The notes beneath the pieces were generated by a model that searched no databases, was not told where the DNA came from, and was given only the letters and a program-made list of their open reading frames with translations. The position numbers were made by a program, and so were the translations under genes. A DNA stretch of 64,000 nt. It comes from Sphingomonas sp. PAMC26645 (GTDB lineage: Bacteria > Pseudomonadota > Alphaproteobacteria > Sphingomonadales > Sphingomonadaceae). The stretch spans positions 372,001 through 436,000 of the forward strand of contig NZ_CP039249.1 of NCBI RefSeq assembly GCF_004795835.1, written 5' to 3'. Below, piece after piece: positions 50,528-60,082 of the stretch (positions are counted from its first letter, which is position 1; each line of letters starts with the position of its first letter).

Positions 50528-53320
50528 ATGAACACGCTTCGCCGCGCGCTTTCGCGCGCCAGTCATCTCGCCCTGGCCGCCGCCTTTTTGGTACCGGCTA
50601 CTGCGTTCGCCAGCGAGATTGTCGGCACCGTCTCGGACGGAACCGGTACGCGAACACTGCAAGGCGCGTCGCTGCGGATCATCGAACTCAATCGCGTCGC
50701 CGAAGCCGGGCGGGACGGTAGTTTCCGTTTCGTCGACGTCCCCGCCGGCACGTACACGATCGAGGCACGCTACATTAACGCAGCGCCGATCCGCGCGACC
50801 GTTATCGTTGCAGATACCGGCGCTGCGCGTGCCGACATCGCAATGGGCTCGACGTCCGACCAGGAGATCCTCGTCGTCGGGCAGGCAGCGAATGTCGCCA
50901 GCAGCCTGTCGCGGCAGCGCTCCGCCGACGGCGTCGAAAGCGTCCTGACAAGAGACGCAATCGGCCAGTTTCCCGACCAGAACGTAGCGGAATCGCTGCG
51001 GCGCCTGCCCGGCGTCAATATCCTGAACGATCAGGGCGAAGGTCGGTTCGTATCGGTCCGTGGCCTTGATCCCGAACTGAATGCGGCTTCGATCAACGGC
51101 ACGCGAGTGCCCGCGCCGGAGAGCGACGTACGCTCGGTCGCGCTCGACGTCATCCCCGCCGAACTGATCGAATCGATCGAGGTTAAGAAATCGCTCACTC
51201 CGGACATGGACGGCGACACCATCGGGGCCTCAATCGAGATCAACACAACCAGCGCTTTCGACCGAAAGAAGGATCTATTCTCGGTCAAGCTCGAAGGTAG
51301 CTACAACGATTATGCGGATGCGCTGACCCCAAAAGCGAGCTTCGACTTCTCCAAACGCCTGACGGACAATTTTGGGGTTGCTGGTGGCATCAGCTACTAC
51401 CGACGCAAGTTCGAGACGGACAATGTCGAGGCATCGGGCTGGGACGTCAACGACGACGGCGTCGCCTATGTCGAAGAGGTCCAGTATCGCGACTATGACG
51501 TCGAGCGAAAGCGCCTGGGCAGCTCGCTCACTCTCGACTGGCGCCCTAGCGACACGACGAAGCTTTATGCGCGCGGATTATATAGCCAGTTCAGCGATCA
51601 CGAGTACCGCGGCGATCTGTCGTTCATATTCGACGAGCCCGCCGCCTCCGGTACCGCGACCTCCGCGGCGTTCACCGATGCCGATGGCCGTATTGAGATC
51701 CGCCGCGGCATGAAGGATCGCTTCGAGAAGCAGCGCATCGGTTCGCTTACGCTGGGCGGCGAAACCGTCACTGGTCCCTGGAAGTTCGTCTATTCGGGTG
51801 CTTATTCGAAAGCATCGGAGAAGGAGAGCGGTTCGCTTGACCCGACCCGCTTCCGCGCCCGCTTCGACGGCGATGGCGTCGACGTGAACTTCGACTATGC
51901 GAACCCGCTTCTGCCACTCTACACGATCATTAGTGGCACTGACCTGGTCAACGACCCCGGGCAATATGAGTTTAACCGGGTGGAACGCACTGCGTTGTCG
52001 GACTCGCAGGACCAGGAATTCACGCTGCGCGGCGACGTATCGCGCGAATTTGCCGCCGATGGCGGGACGTTCACTGTGCAGGCCGGCACGAAGCTGCGCT
52101 GGCGCAAGAAGAGCTACGACTTCGATATGGAGTATTTCGGCGGGTACGACGGCGATTATACGCTGGCCGACGTGCTCGGCCGGCAGACGTACCGGTTCAC
52201 GGATCTCGGCCCGGTGGTCGATCGCACCGCGCCACGCGACTTCTTCAATGCGAACCGATCGCTGTTCGAACTCGACCCCATCGAGACCGCGCTGAACTCC
52301 GGATCATCCGACTATGCGATTGATGAAGACGTCCAGGCCGGTTACGCGCTGGGCCGTTGGGACAGCCAGCAGATCCGCGTCGTTGGCGGGCTACGCGTCG
52401 AGCGAACGCGCAACGACATCCGCGCTGCGCTGACCGCGACCGACGGCGACGACGTCGTCATCACCCCCAACCGGTTCCGCCGCGACTATACCGACGTGCT
52501 GCCGAGCCTGACAGTGCGCTACGAGCCGGCAAAGGACGTCGTCCTGCGGATCGGCGGTTCGAAAAGCCTCGTTCGTCCCAAACTGTCCAACCTTGCGCCG
52601 CGCTTCTTGCTGAACGAGGATGCCGAAGCGGAGTTTGGCAACCCCAACCTCAAGCCCTATCGGGCTTGGAACGGAGATCTTTCGGCGGAATGGTATTTCG
52701 GGAACAGCGCCGCGCTGACCGTCGGTGTGTTCTGGAAGTCGATCAAGGATTTCGTCGTCGAACAGCGCGATTTCGAACCCGGCACGGCGTATGGGATCGA
52801 CTATACCGAGGCGGTGACCTTCGTGAACGGCGAGACGGCAACGGTGAAGGGCATCGAGCTGTCGTTCAACCAGGCACTGACGTTCCTGCCCGCCCCGTTC
52901 GACGGCCTGCTGCTCAACGCGAACTACACCTACACCGACGCCACCGGCACGGTGTTCACCGGCGGGGACCGCGACGACCCGCGTCGCATCGCCCTACCCT
53001 CGGCGTCGAAGAACACGTTCAACGTCGTTCTTGGCTACGAGAAGGGCCCGATATCGCTGCGCGCGGCAGGGACGTACCGGGACAAGTATCTCGATGAGGT
53101 TGGCGGGGCGGCGGACGAAGACCGTATCGTCAACGATCACTTCCAGCTCGACCTGTCCGCCAAGTTCCGGGTCCTGCCCCGCACGCGACTGTTCGCGGAA
53201 TGGATCAACGTCACCGACGCGCCCTATTATGCCTATCAGAACTTCGCCGGGTCGCAGCGCCTGCTGCAATATGAGAAGTATAACTGGACCGCCAAGTTCG
53301 GCGTGATGGCCAGCTTTTGA
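50528..53320 (+). CDS. TonB-dependent outer-membrane receptor with carboxypeptidase-like N-domain
   Basis: The 930-residue protein has a signal peptide (ends ATAFA), a carboxypeptidase-regulatory-like domain (about 30-110), a TonB-box-like EILVVG, a plug domain (NVAESLRRLPGVNILNDQGE, RFVSVRGLDPELNAASINGT) and a beta-barrel ending in a C-terminal aromatic (MASF). It imports a ligand across the outer membrane with TonB energy. Its neighbour is a secreted phosphatase, so a phosphorylated or organophosphate ligand is an inference. No truncation is seen. Confidence 0.93.
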   Translation: MNTLRRALSRASHLALAAAFLVPATAFASEIVGTVSDGTGTRTLQGASLRIIELNRVAEAGRDGSFRFVDVPAGTYTIEARYINAAPIRATVIVADTGAARADIAMGSTSDQEILVVGQAANVASSLSRQRSADGVESVLTRDAIGQFPDQNVAESLRRLPGVNILNDQGEGRFVSVRGLDPELNAASINGTRVPAPESDVRSVALDVIPAELIESIEVKKSLTPDMDGDTIGASIEINTTSAFDRKKDLFSVKLEGSYNDYADALTPKASFDFSKRLTDNFGVAGGISYYRRKFETDNVEASGWDVNDDGVAYVEEVQYRDYDVERKRLGSSLTLDWRPSDTTKLYARGLYSQFSDHEYRGDLSFIFDEPAASGTATSAAFTDADGRIEIRRGMKDRFEKQRIGSLTLGGETVTGPWKFVYSGAYSKASEKESGSLDPTRFRARFDGDGVDVNFDYANPLLPLYTIISGTDLVNDPGQYEFNRVERTALSDSQDQEFTLRGDVSREFAADGGTFTVQAGTKLRWRKKSYDFDMEYFGGYDGDYTLADVLGRQTYRFTDLGPVVDRTAPRDFFNANRSLFELDPIETALNSGSSDYAIDEDVQAGYALGRWDSQQIRVVGGLRVERTRNDIRAALTATDGDDVVITPNRFRRDYTDVLPSLTVRYEPAKDVVLRIGGSKSLVRPKLSNLAPRFLLNEDAEAEFGNPNLKPYRAWNGDLSAEWYFGNSAALTVGVFWKSIKDFVVEQRDFEPGTAYGIDYTEAVTFVNGETATVKGIELSFNQALTFLPAPFDGLLLNANYTYTDATGTVFTGGDRDDPRRIALPSASKNTFNVVLGYEKGPISLRAAGTYRDKYLDEVGGAADEDRIVNDHFQLDLSAKFRVLPRTRLFAEWINVTDAPYYAYQNFAGSQRLLQYEKYNWTAKFGVMASF

Positions 53321-53394
53321 CCGATCGTCCGCTTGGTATCCCCCAAGCGGCCATCCCGTGCCCCCATGTCCCCGCGTCATTATCGAGACCCTCA

Positions 53395-54807
53395 ATGCTG
53401 AAACCGACTCTCCCCGTGGCGGCCACCCTCCTGATGCTGGCGCTCGGTTCCGATGCCGTCGCGCAGTCGGTATCGGCTATCCCCCGCTCCCCCGGCCTGC
53501 CCTACGCCGCGCGCAATCTACCCGATCGCATCATGCTGACCGCCGCCGCGGACCCGTCGCGCGGAATGGCGGTGTCCTATCGCACCGATATGGCGCAGGC
53601 GGCAGCGCAGGCGCAGATCGCGGTGGCCGTCGATGGGCCGACACTGGCCGATAAGGCGATATTGGTTTCCGGAACCAGCACCGCGATGACGAGCGCGAAC
53701 GGGGCCGCGCGCTATCACCACATACGCTTCGAACGACTGACCCCCGACACGGTCTACGCATACCGTCTGAAGGGCAGTGCCGGCTGGAGCGAGTGGATCC
53801 AGTTCCGTACCGCGGCGGTCGAGGCAAAGCCATTCCGTTTCCTGTATCTCGGCGACATCCAGAACGGCATCCTCACCTATGCCGCCCGCGTGATCCGGCA
53901 GGCGTTTCATGCCAATGGCGGAATCGAGCTGGTCGTGCATGCCGGCGATCTGGCGGCACAGCGCGACGACTTGGATCATGACGACGAATGGGGCGAGTTC
54001 GACGAGGCTGGCGGCTATAACTACGCGATGCTGCCGCAGCTGCCGGCGACCGGCAATCACGAATATGTCGACGTAAAACTCGCCAACGGAACGGAAAGCC
54101 GCAAGCTCGGACCCTATTGGCCATTGCAGTTCGCGCTGCCCGGCAATGGCGCCGCGCCCGTTAAGGCGACGACCTATTTTGTTGATTACCAAGGCGTGCG
54201 GTTCGTCGTGCTCGACGGCACCGCAGCACTAGAACTCGGCCAACTCGACAGCCAGACCCGCTGGCTCGACGCAACGCTCGCGGCCAGTAAGGCGAAGTGG
54301 AACGTCGTGCTGTTCCACCAGCCGTTATTCACCTGCGCACGCCCTGAAGATACCGCGGCGTTGAAGAGTGCATGGAAGTCGATCTTCGAAACGCGCAAGG
54401 TCGACCTTGTGCTGCAGGGGCACGACCATTGCTATAGCCGGCTGACCGCGGAAACCGGACGTGACGCAGGCCGCGCCGTGCGCGCAAAGACAGGCGGCAT
54501 CCAGGGGCCGGTCTATCTCGTCTCCGTCACCGGCTCCAAGATGTATGGCCTGAACGATCGCGCGCGCAGCCAGCCCGACAAGACGGCCGAGGCGACCGAA
54601 CTTTACCAGGTGGTCGACGTCGCTGGCGACCAGCTCCGGTTCCGTACGTTCACGGCGTCGGGCAAACTCTATGACGGTTTCGATCTTGCCCGCGGCAATG
54701 ACGGTCTGAACCGGCTGGCGGAACTCGCCGAGCCGACGCTAGCGACCCGCACCTGCAACGGGATGGTCGGGCCGGATGGCGGCAGGTGCGTCGCACGGGG
54801 CAAATGA
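53395..54807 (+). CDS. Secreted purple acid phosphatase-type metallophosphoesterase
   Basis: From the ATG at 53395 the protein has a signal peptide (ends AVAQ), an N-terminal fibronectin-like domain (about 50-150) and a metallophosphoesterase domain with YLGDIQNG (Asp), VHAGDLA (Asp), ATGNHEY (Asn-His), VLFHQPL (His) and QGHDHCYSR (His-x-His). These are the dinuclear metal ligands. It probably releases phosphate from organic esters in the periplasm. It lies 74 bases after the TonB receptor and likely shares its transcript. The start is chosen because it begins the signal peptide; an in-frame start further up would add unrelated residues. Confidence 0.9.
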   Translation: MLKPTLPVAATLLMLALGSDAVAQSVSAIPRSPGLPYAARNLPDRIMLTAAADPSRGMAVSYRTDMAQAAAQAQIAVAVDGPTLADKAILVSGTSTAMTSANGAARYHHIRFERLTPDTVYAYRLKGSAGWSEWIQFRTAAVEAKPFRFLYLGDIQNGILTYAARVIRQAFHANGGIELVVHAGDLAAQRDDLDHDDEWGEFDEAGGYNYAMLPQLPATGNHEYVDVKLANGTESRKLGPYWPLQFALPGNGAAPVKATTYFVDYQGVRFVVLDGTAALELGQLDSQTRWLDATLAASKAKWNVVLFHQPLFTCARPEDTAALKSAWKSIFETRKVDLVLQGHDHCYSRLTAETGRDAGRAVRAKTGGIQGPVYLVSVTGSKMYGLNDRARSQPDKTAEATELYQVVDVAGDQLRFRTFTASGKLYDGFDLARGNDGLNRLAELAEPTLATRTCNGMVGPDGGRCVARGK

Positions 54808-54832
54808 AAAGATGTCCAGACGCGATGCGGTC

Positions 54833-54871
54833 AAGGAGGCGAGCCGGCTACGCGAGCCGGCTCGCCTCCTT
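54833..54871. terminator. Strong bidirectional terminator
   Basis: Arms 54833-54849 (AAGGAGGCGAGCCGGCT) and 54855-54871 form a perfect 17-base stem with a five-base loop between two convergent genes, with the stop of the outer-membrane-like gene lying one base beyond. Confidence 0.85.
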
Positions 54872-54872
54872 G

Positions 54873-55598
54873 TCAAAACTGCTTGATGACGCGAACGCCT
54901 GCCCGTGGACGCCACGGTTCACCGTCGTCGCGAACCGCACCCACACCACCCTGTATGCTGAAGCCTTTGGGTAGACGGTGATGCACCTGTGGCATGAGCA
55001 TCGTATATCTGCTGCCCCCGAGCCGCATGTTTACCTCGACCCCTGCCAACGTGGTGTGGGAGAGATCGTAGAAAGTCGAATGATTGACGATCAGCCTCGA
55101 ACGATCGCGGCCGCTAAGGGCAACGTCGCCGGCACCTATCATGCTCATCGTGCTCCACCTGTCATCGAGACGAAAACCGACGAGATACAGCAGTGTACTG
55201 CGCCACTGCCTGTCAGTCCGGTCGTAGAGACCGAGATATTGCACCCCGTGTACGCCGCGCCCGCCGGCGAAGGTGCCGAACGTACCCTGCAACCCCATCT
55301 TGTAAGCGGCGATGCCGAGCCCCTCGACAGGAAGTTCTAGCTCTACCGCGAAACCGTCCGCTACCGCATATTCAACCTCGGGCGCCCATTCCGCCTTGGC
55401 ATGTGGACCGGAGCCGTTCCTTTGCACCAGGGTGTTGATCTCCAACTCCCCACGTCGCGCGCCAAGCGGGCGGACCATGTCGAACACCATGGGCTCAGGA
55501 ACATCCGGATAGCTGGTGGCCCCGCCTAGTGTGGTCTGCGCGTCAAGCGGCGCGATGGTAAGGACGGTCGTTAGCACCGTCGCCATGATCAGGCGCAT
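54873..55598 (-). CDS. Outer-membrane-like secreted protein, unknown function
   Basis: The 241-residue product has a signal peptide (ends PLDAQ) and alternating hydrophobic/aromatic strands (EYAVADGFAVELELPVEGLG; LGLYDRTDRQWRSTLLYLVG) ending in VRVIKQF, which suggests a beta-barrel of the outer membrane. No family is named with confidence. It converges with the phosphatase and diverges from the two-component pair beyond it, which might regulate it. Confidence 0.7.
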   Translation of the reverse strand: MRLIMATVLTTVLTIAPLDAQTTLGGATSYPDVPEPMVFDMVRPLGARRGELEINTLVQRNGSGPHAKAEWAPEVEYAVADGFAVELELPVEGLGIAAYKMGLQGTFGTFAGGRGVHGVQYLGLYDRTDRQWRSTLLYLVGFRLDDRWSTMSMIGAGDVALSGRDRSRLIVNHSTFYDLSHTTLAGVEVNMRLGGSRYTMLMPQVHHRLPKGFSIQGGVGAVRDDGEPWRPRAGVRVIKQF

Positions 55599-55706
55599 TT
55601 CGTTCGAAGTCCTTGCCGGAAGCGTCCGCTGGCGATCGGAGTCGACCGAGCCTGTCGCGAACGCTGCATTGTCGATACACCGCCGGTTGGAGGCGCTTGC
55701 CTTACG

Positions 55707-56405
55707 GTGACCTTACGGGAGAAAGCGTTGCGCCTGCTCGTTGTCGAGGATCATCGTGAACTGGCCGGACTGGTTATCGAACGGCTGGCGCGCGCGGGGC
55801 TTGTCGCCGATTGGTATGATACCGTGGACATGGCTCGATTGGCGATCCAGGCAGCAGATTACGGTGCGATCTTGCTCGACCTGAGTTTGCCAGACGGCGA
55901 CGGCCTGACATTGCTACGATGGCTGCGGACGACGGGGAGCGAGGTTCCTGTCCTGATCCTTACGGCGCGGTCAGCCGTCGCTGATCGGGTCGCCGGGCTG
56001 GACGCAGGCGCGGACGATTACCTGGTCAAGCCATTTGCGACGGACGAACTCGTCGCGCGGGTACAGGCCCTGCTACGTCGCGCCAGTACCGGCCACGCCA
56101 TGATGTGGCGATGCGGACGGCTTGCCTGGGATCCGCGATCGCAAACAGGATATCTGGATGATCAGCCCTTGATGCTCCCTCCGCGCGAGACGCAGTTGCT
56201 GCACCTGTTACTGCGTGATCGCGGTAAGGTGGTCCGAAAAGGCTTGATCGAGGCGAACTTCTTCGGGCTCGGCGACGACTTTTCGTCCAACGCGGTAGAG
56301 GTGTCCGTGCACCGCCTGCGTCGCAAGTTGGAGGCGACGCATGCCGAGATTGAGATCGTGACCATGCGCGGCATCGGCTACCTGCTCCGGGCGACGACCG
56401 CGTGA
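55707..56405 (+). CDS. OmpR-family response regulator
   Basis: The product (225-232 residues) has a receiver (LLVVEDHRELAGLVIERL, AILLDLSLPDGDGLTLL, YLVKPFATDELVARV) and a winged-helix domain (LPPRETQLLHLLL; TMRGIGYLLRA). The GTG at 55707 is possible, but the TTG at 55728 sits seven bases after a good GGGAG site and begins the receiver fold directly. It is coupled to the next kinase by a GTGA overlap. Confidence 0.92.
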   Translation: MTLREKALRLLVVEDHRELAGLVIERLARAGLVADWYDTVDMARLAIQAADYGAILLDLSLPDGDGLTLLRWLRTTGSEVPVLILTARSAVADRVAGLDAGADDYLVKPFATDELVARVQALLRRASTGHAMMWRCGRLAWDPRSQTGYLDDQPLMLPPRETQLLHLLLRDRGKVVRKGLIEANFFGLGDDFSSNAVEVSVHRLRRKLEATHAEIEIVTMRGIGYLLRATTA

Positions 56406-57733
56406 TCCGCTCCCGCTCGATCCTGTCCCGTATTCTGATTCTACATGGCATAGCCACCCTCGTGACCGCGCTGGTGGCAGCGGGGGCCGTCGCCCTGCTG
56501 CTGGAAACAACGAGCCTGCGGCTGCAGCACCAGACCCTGGGAGCCTTCGCCACGACGCTCGCCCACGGGGTACGGCGGGACCGGCACGGCTGGACCGTGT
56601 CGGACGCCGATCGCCTCGCACTCAGCGGTGGTGGAGCAAGCTTTTCGTTCGCCGTAATCGAAGGAGGCACGGTCCGGTCGCTGCATGGTCTGCCGCCTCC
56701 ACCACCGACACTAGCGCCTCCAAGCCGTGCAGTTGCGACGCAGTTTCGCAGGGTCGATGGCGCAACGATTTATTCTGGGCTGACCGTACCAATTGCGGGC
56801 GTGCGCGATCGATGGATTGTTGTCGTTCAGGATCTCGAGCATCCTACCGTGATCTTCGACGATATCGTCACCCATGTCGTCGTCTTGGGGGCGGCGATCA
56901 TCCTTATCCTGCTCGCCGCCTTGCTAGCGATCGACGTCGTGATCGTCCGGCGCAGCCTCGCGCCAATTCGCCGCGCATCGCGAACGGTCCAGGCTATGCG
57001 TCCTCACGAGACCGACGAACGGATCGACGTTATCGACCTTCCAAGCGAGGTGCTGCCACTAGCGCTTGCCGCCAATGCCGCACTCGAGCGGGTCACTTTG
57101 GCGTACCGTACCGAGCGGGATTTCATAACCGACACGGCGCACGCCTTGCGGACGCCGCTCGCCGTACTTCGTCTGCGCGCAGAAGATATCTCGGATAGCG
57201 TCCAACGCGAGCCTATGCTGGCTCAGATCGATCAGTTGCGCGCAGTCGTAGCAGGGCTTCTGACAATTGCAGAGATCGACGCCACCGCGCCGAAGGCTTT
57301 CATGCCGTGCGATCTGCGTATGCTGGCCGTCGACCGCGCGGCTGAGATCGCTCCTCTGGCTATCAGGCGCGGACAATCGATCGAGGTCGAAGAGGGCGAT
57401 CCGATGATCGTCCTGACGGAGCCGGACTATGCGGCGCGCGCATTGGAAGTACTGCTCGAGAACGCTGTGCTGCATACGCCGCGCGGAACGTCGATCACCA
57501 TCCTCGTCGGCGTCGCCGCGGTGACGGTGATGGATGATGGTCCCGGCATCGACCCATCAACCGCAACAGAGCTTTTCGAGCGTTTCCGGCGCGGTGTCAC
57601 CGAGAGCAACGGGACTGGGCTTGGCTTGTCGGTCGCGGCACGCCTGATGGAGCAATCGGGTGGAACTGTTCGATATCAGCAGCGCGTCGAAGGTGGCAGC
57701 CTATTCACGCTACTATTCACCGTCGAAACCTAA
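56402..57733 (+). CDS. Sensor histidine kinase partner of the preceding regulator
   Basis: The 443-residue protein has two membrane helices (about 14-36 and 155-185) flanking a periplasmic sensor, and a linker. HisKA (FITDTAHALRTPLAVLRLRA; the phosphorylated His is in TAHALR) and HATPase (VLLENAVLHTPRGTS, DDGPGID, GTGLGLSV) follow. It starts at a GTG overlapping the regulator stop. No extra domain is present. Confidence 0.92.
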   Translation: MIRSRSILSRILILHGIATLVTALVAAGAVALLLETTSLRLQHQTLGAFATTLAHGVRRDRHGWTVSDADRLALSGGGASFSFAVIEGGTVRSLHGLPPPPPTLAPPSRAVATQFRRVDGATIYSGLTVPIAGVRDRWIVVVQDLEHPTVIFDDIVTHVVVLGAAIILILLAALLAIDVVIVRRSLAPIRRASRTVQAMRPHETDERIDVIDLPSEVLPLALAANAALERVTLAYRTERDFITDTAHALRTPLAVLRLRAEDISDSVQREPMLAQIDQLRAVVAGLLTIAEIDATAPKAFMPCDLRMLAVDRAAEIAPLAIRRGQSIEVEEGDPMIVLTEPDYAARALEVLLENAVLHTPRGTSITILVGVAAVTVMDDGPGIDPSTATELFERFRRGVTESNGTGLGLSVAARLMEQSGGTVRYQQRVEGGSLFTLLFTVET

Positions 57734-57869
57734 AACGGATTATTCGTTCGTACCGAAGCACAAGCCAATTCCCACGATCGGTGATCGCGATCGGCGCTGG
57801 TTTTCCCATTTCACCTGCCACATATCGGTTATGGGAAGCCAAAAATATTCTCTATAAACCATCCTTTCG

Positions 57870-57950
57870 GGAAAGGCCTCAGCGTCGGGCGACGTCCGCC
57901 AACGCTATCTGCCTTCCCAATAGCGGACGGTCCGCATTCCTCCCATTATC
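57870..57950. repeat. Dispersed repeat, copy 2 of 30095-30170
   Basis: Blocks AGCGTCGGGCGACGTCCGCC, ATCTGCCTTCCCAATAGCGG and ATTCCTCCCA match 30095-30170 in the same order. It runs straight into the 57934-58085 repeat. The 500-base gap 57734-58234 holds only these repeats and no gene; any left end of the Tn7-like element could also lie here, but no terminal TGT...ACA repeat was recognised. Confidence 0.65.
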
Positions 57951-58085
57951 GCCCTTCAGCAGTCAGATGCGTGGAAACCCTGTTTCAATCGCCACTGTGC
58001 GAGAAACAGGTGATTTCGGACGGCAGCCCCTTGATGATCGCAGAACGCCGTTGCCAACCCCGATTGGCGACTATCGTGTGCTTCC
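57934..58085. repeat. Dispersed repeat, copy 2 of 43026-43175
   Basis: Aligned with 43026-43175 in the same orientation: CCATTATCGC, ATTTCGGACGG, TTGATGATCGCAGAACGCCG and AACCCCGATTGGCGACTATC. Similarity stops at a TGTG at the right edge of both copies. Confidence 0.7.
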
Positions 58086-58234
58086 CGTCATTACCCAGAT
58101 AGCATCTAGTGCCCGCAATATACGCCATTCGTCATCGACGTTTCACAGCGCCGCTCCTTGCACAGATGTCGCGAAAATCAGGACAAGCGACGAAGGACTG
58201 CGACGATCATGCCGCTGTCGTTCCTACCGCGGTG

Positions 58235-60082
58235 TCAGCTAACGAGCAGACCCGGGATAAGCTGTTCGGCCTCAGTACGGCTGAACAAGCCCGAAGCCTG
58301 AGGTTTAACTCCATGAATTCTAGCGAAATTGCCAACTGCGCGCCGGTACAAACGTAATTTTCGGCTCATCTCACTCGTGCTGATATACCTTCGGGCTAAT
58401 TCATGGGCTGTATCCATAGTTATCTCCCGAAAAGCGGGGCCTGGCCCAAGCAGGAACTCCGAATGCCGACTAAAGTGCGGGGGACTGATGTTCATGATTT
58501 CAGCAAGATCGGATTTTGTTACCATGCAGGCGCTCCAATCCATGCCTTCGGTAGGCTGGAAACATTCGAGTGAGAGTATCGCCTCCGATCTTATTGTTAT
58601 ACGATCTGCCAAAGGCGCGTCCCCGTCAACTGCGCTTGCCGCCAAGTCACCCTCAGCAATCGCTTGAAGCACTCTCGCCCACGGCTTTGGATGCCCGCCA
58701 ATCCCCCGCATCGCCTCTGTAAGCCTAACTGGACACCCCTCATTTGACGGGCTTAAACGGCGAGACAACTTGTCTCGGAAGGCCTCCAAACTGTCTCGAC
58801 ATACGGCGAGCTGCAAAGAGTCTCCACGGCCCGGCGGTACGGATGCAACTGCTACCAAACCGAGATGAGCCAATTCGCGGATAGCGTACGTCGGCGTACC
58901 GAGAATCTCGGCGGCCTGAACTAGGCGAAGGCGAGTCTTTTTGCGTGTGAGCATTGGCGCTACCGCTTCTCGATCAACGAGAACTTGCAACCTGATCCCG
59001 TCAAGCGCCAGGAACGAAGGCAGCTTGCCAGCCTTGCGCATTTCAAAGAGAGTCCGCCGGTCAGCGCCGATCAACTTGGCCATTTCTAAGATGGTGACAC
59101 CGCGTGATCGCGCAGTCTGGCATCGTTCAAAGATGTGGGAAATTAACTTCTGGACCGCCGGTGATACTCTCAAACCGTTGCGATCGGAAAGAACTTCGTA
59201 AAATGCTTTCCGGGTACTCCCACCCTTCTCTCGACCGCCAAGGTTAAGCTTATCGGCAACATGCGCCTCAACAGCGCCGGGCCAGCCAGTGAGGAAAGGC
59301 CATGCAGCCGCAAGGGCCGGAACAACAATGTCCCGAGCGCTGTCTAGGCAAAGAGACCTGTGGTGTAGTAGCGAACCCACTCGCTGGTCTACGACAGGGG
59401 CGAGCGCGCAAGCGAGTTCCAGCAGATGCCCGCCGCCCAGACCGCTTAGCTCCGGTGGCAGATAACGCCGTGCGATCCTTCGCTTGTCCGGGTCATGGTG
59501 TATCAAGCCGACGAGCATTGCCATGCTGTCACGGATATTTTCGGGAACCAGGGCGGCGCGCGCTCGCGTAAGTGGTTCTGCGCAGTAGTCACACAGGTCG
59601 ATGCCCGCCGTACGTCGCCAGACCTGACGGCGACGGCAGTTTAGGTTCGGACAACGCTCTTCAAGATACTCCCATGTTTCGGTGCAAATCGGGAGTTGGC
59701 GGACTTGCCATAGGCCACGATGATGCGCGGACATCGCCAATGCCTTTGGGGAAAAGCGCCTGTACGAAAATTGTAGAAAATCCCGAGGTACGGCCGTCCC
59801 GAAGAGATTGAGCATTCTCGCATCGGGTGACCATAACGGGGAGTGCAGTCGGGTGATTTCAGTACTGACCCCCAGACAGTCGGCAAGGATTTCCAAACCC
59901 GTATCGTCGCAGAAGGAGGCGTGAGGGCGATCCGATTGAATGTCACCCGTGACCTCGGTGATCTTTGCCATTCGCGGCATGTGATGACCCGCCGCAACGC
60001 GCGCGACATAGCCGTCCAACGATTCCCCTGCGATTATCGGGAGAACGCGCGTTACACGCCATGGCGAAAGAGCGGTGCTCAT
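58235..60082 (-). CDS. tniQ: TniQ/TnsD-type targeting protein of a Tn7-like element
   Basis: The 615-residue protein opens with a TniQ domain (ESLDGYVARVAAGHHMPRMA then a RFSPKALAMS region). A zinc-ribbon-like CPNLNCRRRQ/LCDYCAEP pair follows (about 170-200). The long C-terminus shows three helix-turn-helix-like segments (ILEMAKLIGADRRTLFEMR; AAEILGTPTYAIRELAHLG; LAEIMNISPPHFSRHSEFLL). TnsD-type TniQ proteins pick the insertion site. The size and repeated DNA-binding segments fit recognition of a specific site, which is not known here. The start overlaps the tnsC stop as ATGA, so it is the last gene of the operon. Confidence 0.88.
   Translation of the reverse strand: MSTALSPWRVTRVLPIIAGESLDGYVARVAAGHHMPRMAKITEVTGDIQSDRPHASFCDDTGLEILADCLGVSTEITRLHSPLWSPDARMLNLFGTAVPRDFLQFSYRRFSPKALAMSAHHRGLWQVRQLPICTETWEYLEERCPNLNCRRRQVWRRTAGIDLCDYCAEPLTRARAALVPENIRDSMAMLVGLIHHDPDKRRIARRYLPPELSGLGGGHLLELACALAPVVDQRVGSLLHHRSLCLDSARDIVVPALAAAWPFLTGWPGAVEAHVADKLNLGGREKGGSTRKAFYEVLSDRNGLRVSPAVQKLISHIFERCQTARSRGVTILEMAKLIGADRRTLFEMRKAGKLPSFLALDGIRLQVLVDREAVAPMLTRKKTRLRLVQAAEILGTPTYAIRELAHLGLVAVASVPPGRGDSLQLAVCRDSLEAFRDKLSRRLSPSNEGCPVRLTEAMRGIGGHPKPWARVLQAIAEGDLAASAVDGDAPLADRITIRSEAILSLECFQPTEGMDWSACMVTKSDLAEIMNISPPHFSRHSEFLLGPGPAFREITMDTAHELARRYISTSEMSRKLRLYRRAVGNFARIHGVKPQASGLFSRTEAEQLIPGLLVS

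Noticed and set aside
57734..58234. Left end of the Tn7-like transposon
   Set aside because: No terminal TGT...ACA motif or repeated TnsB-binding boxes could be recognised; only the dispersed repeats are clear.
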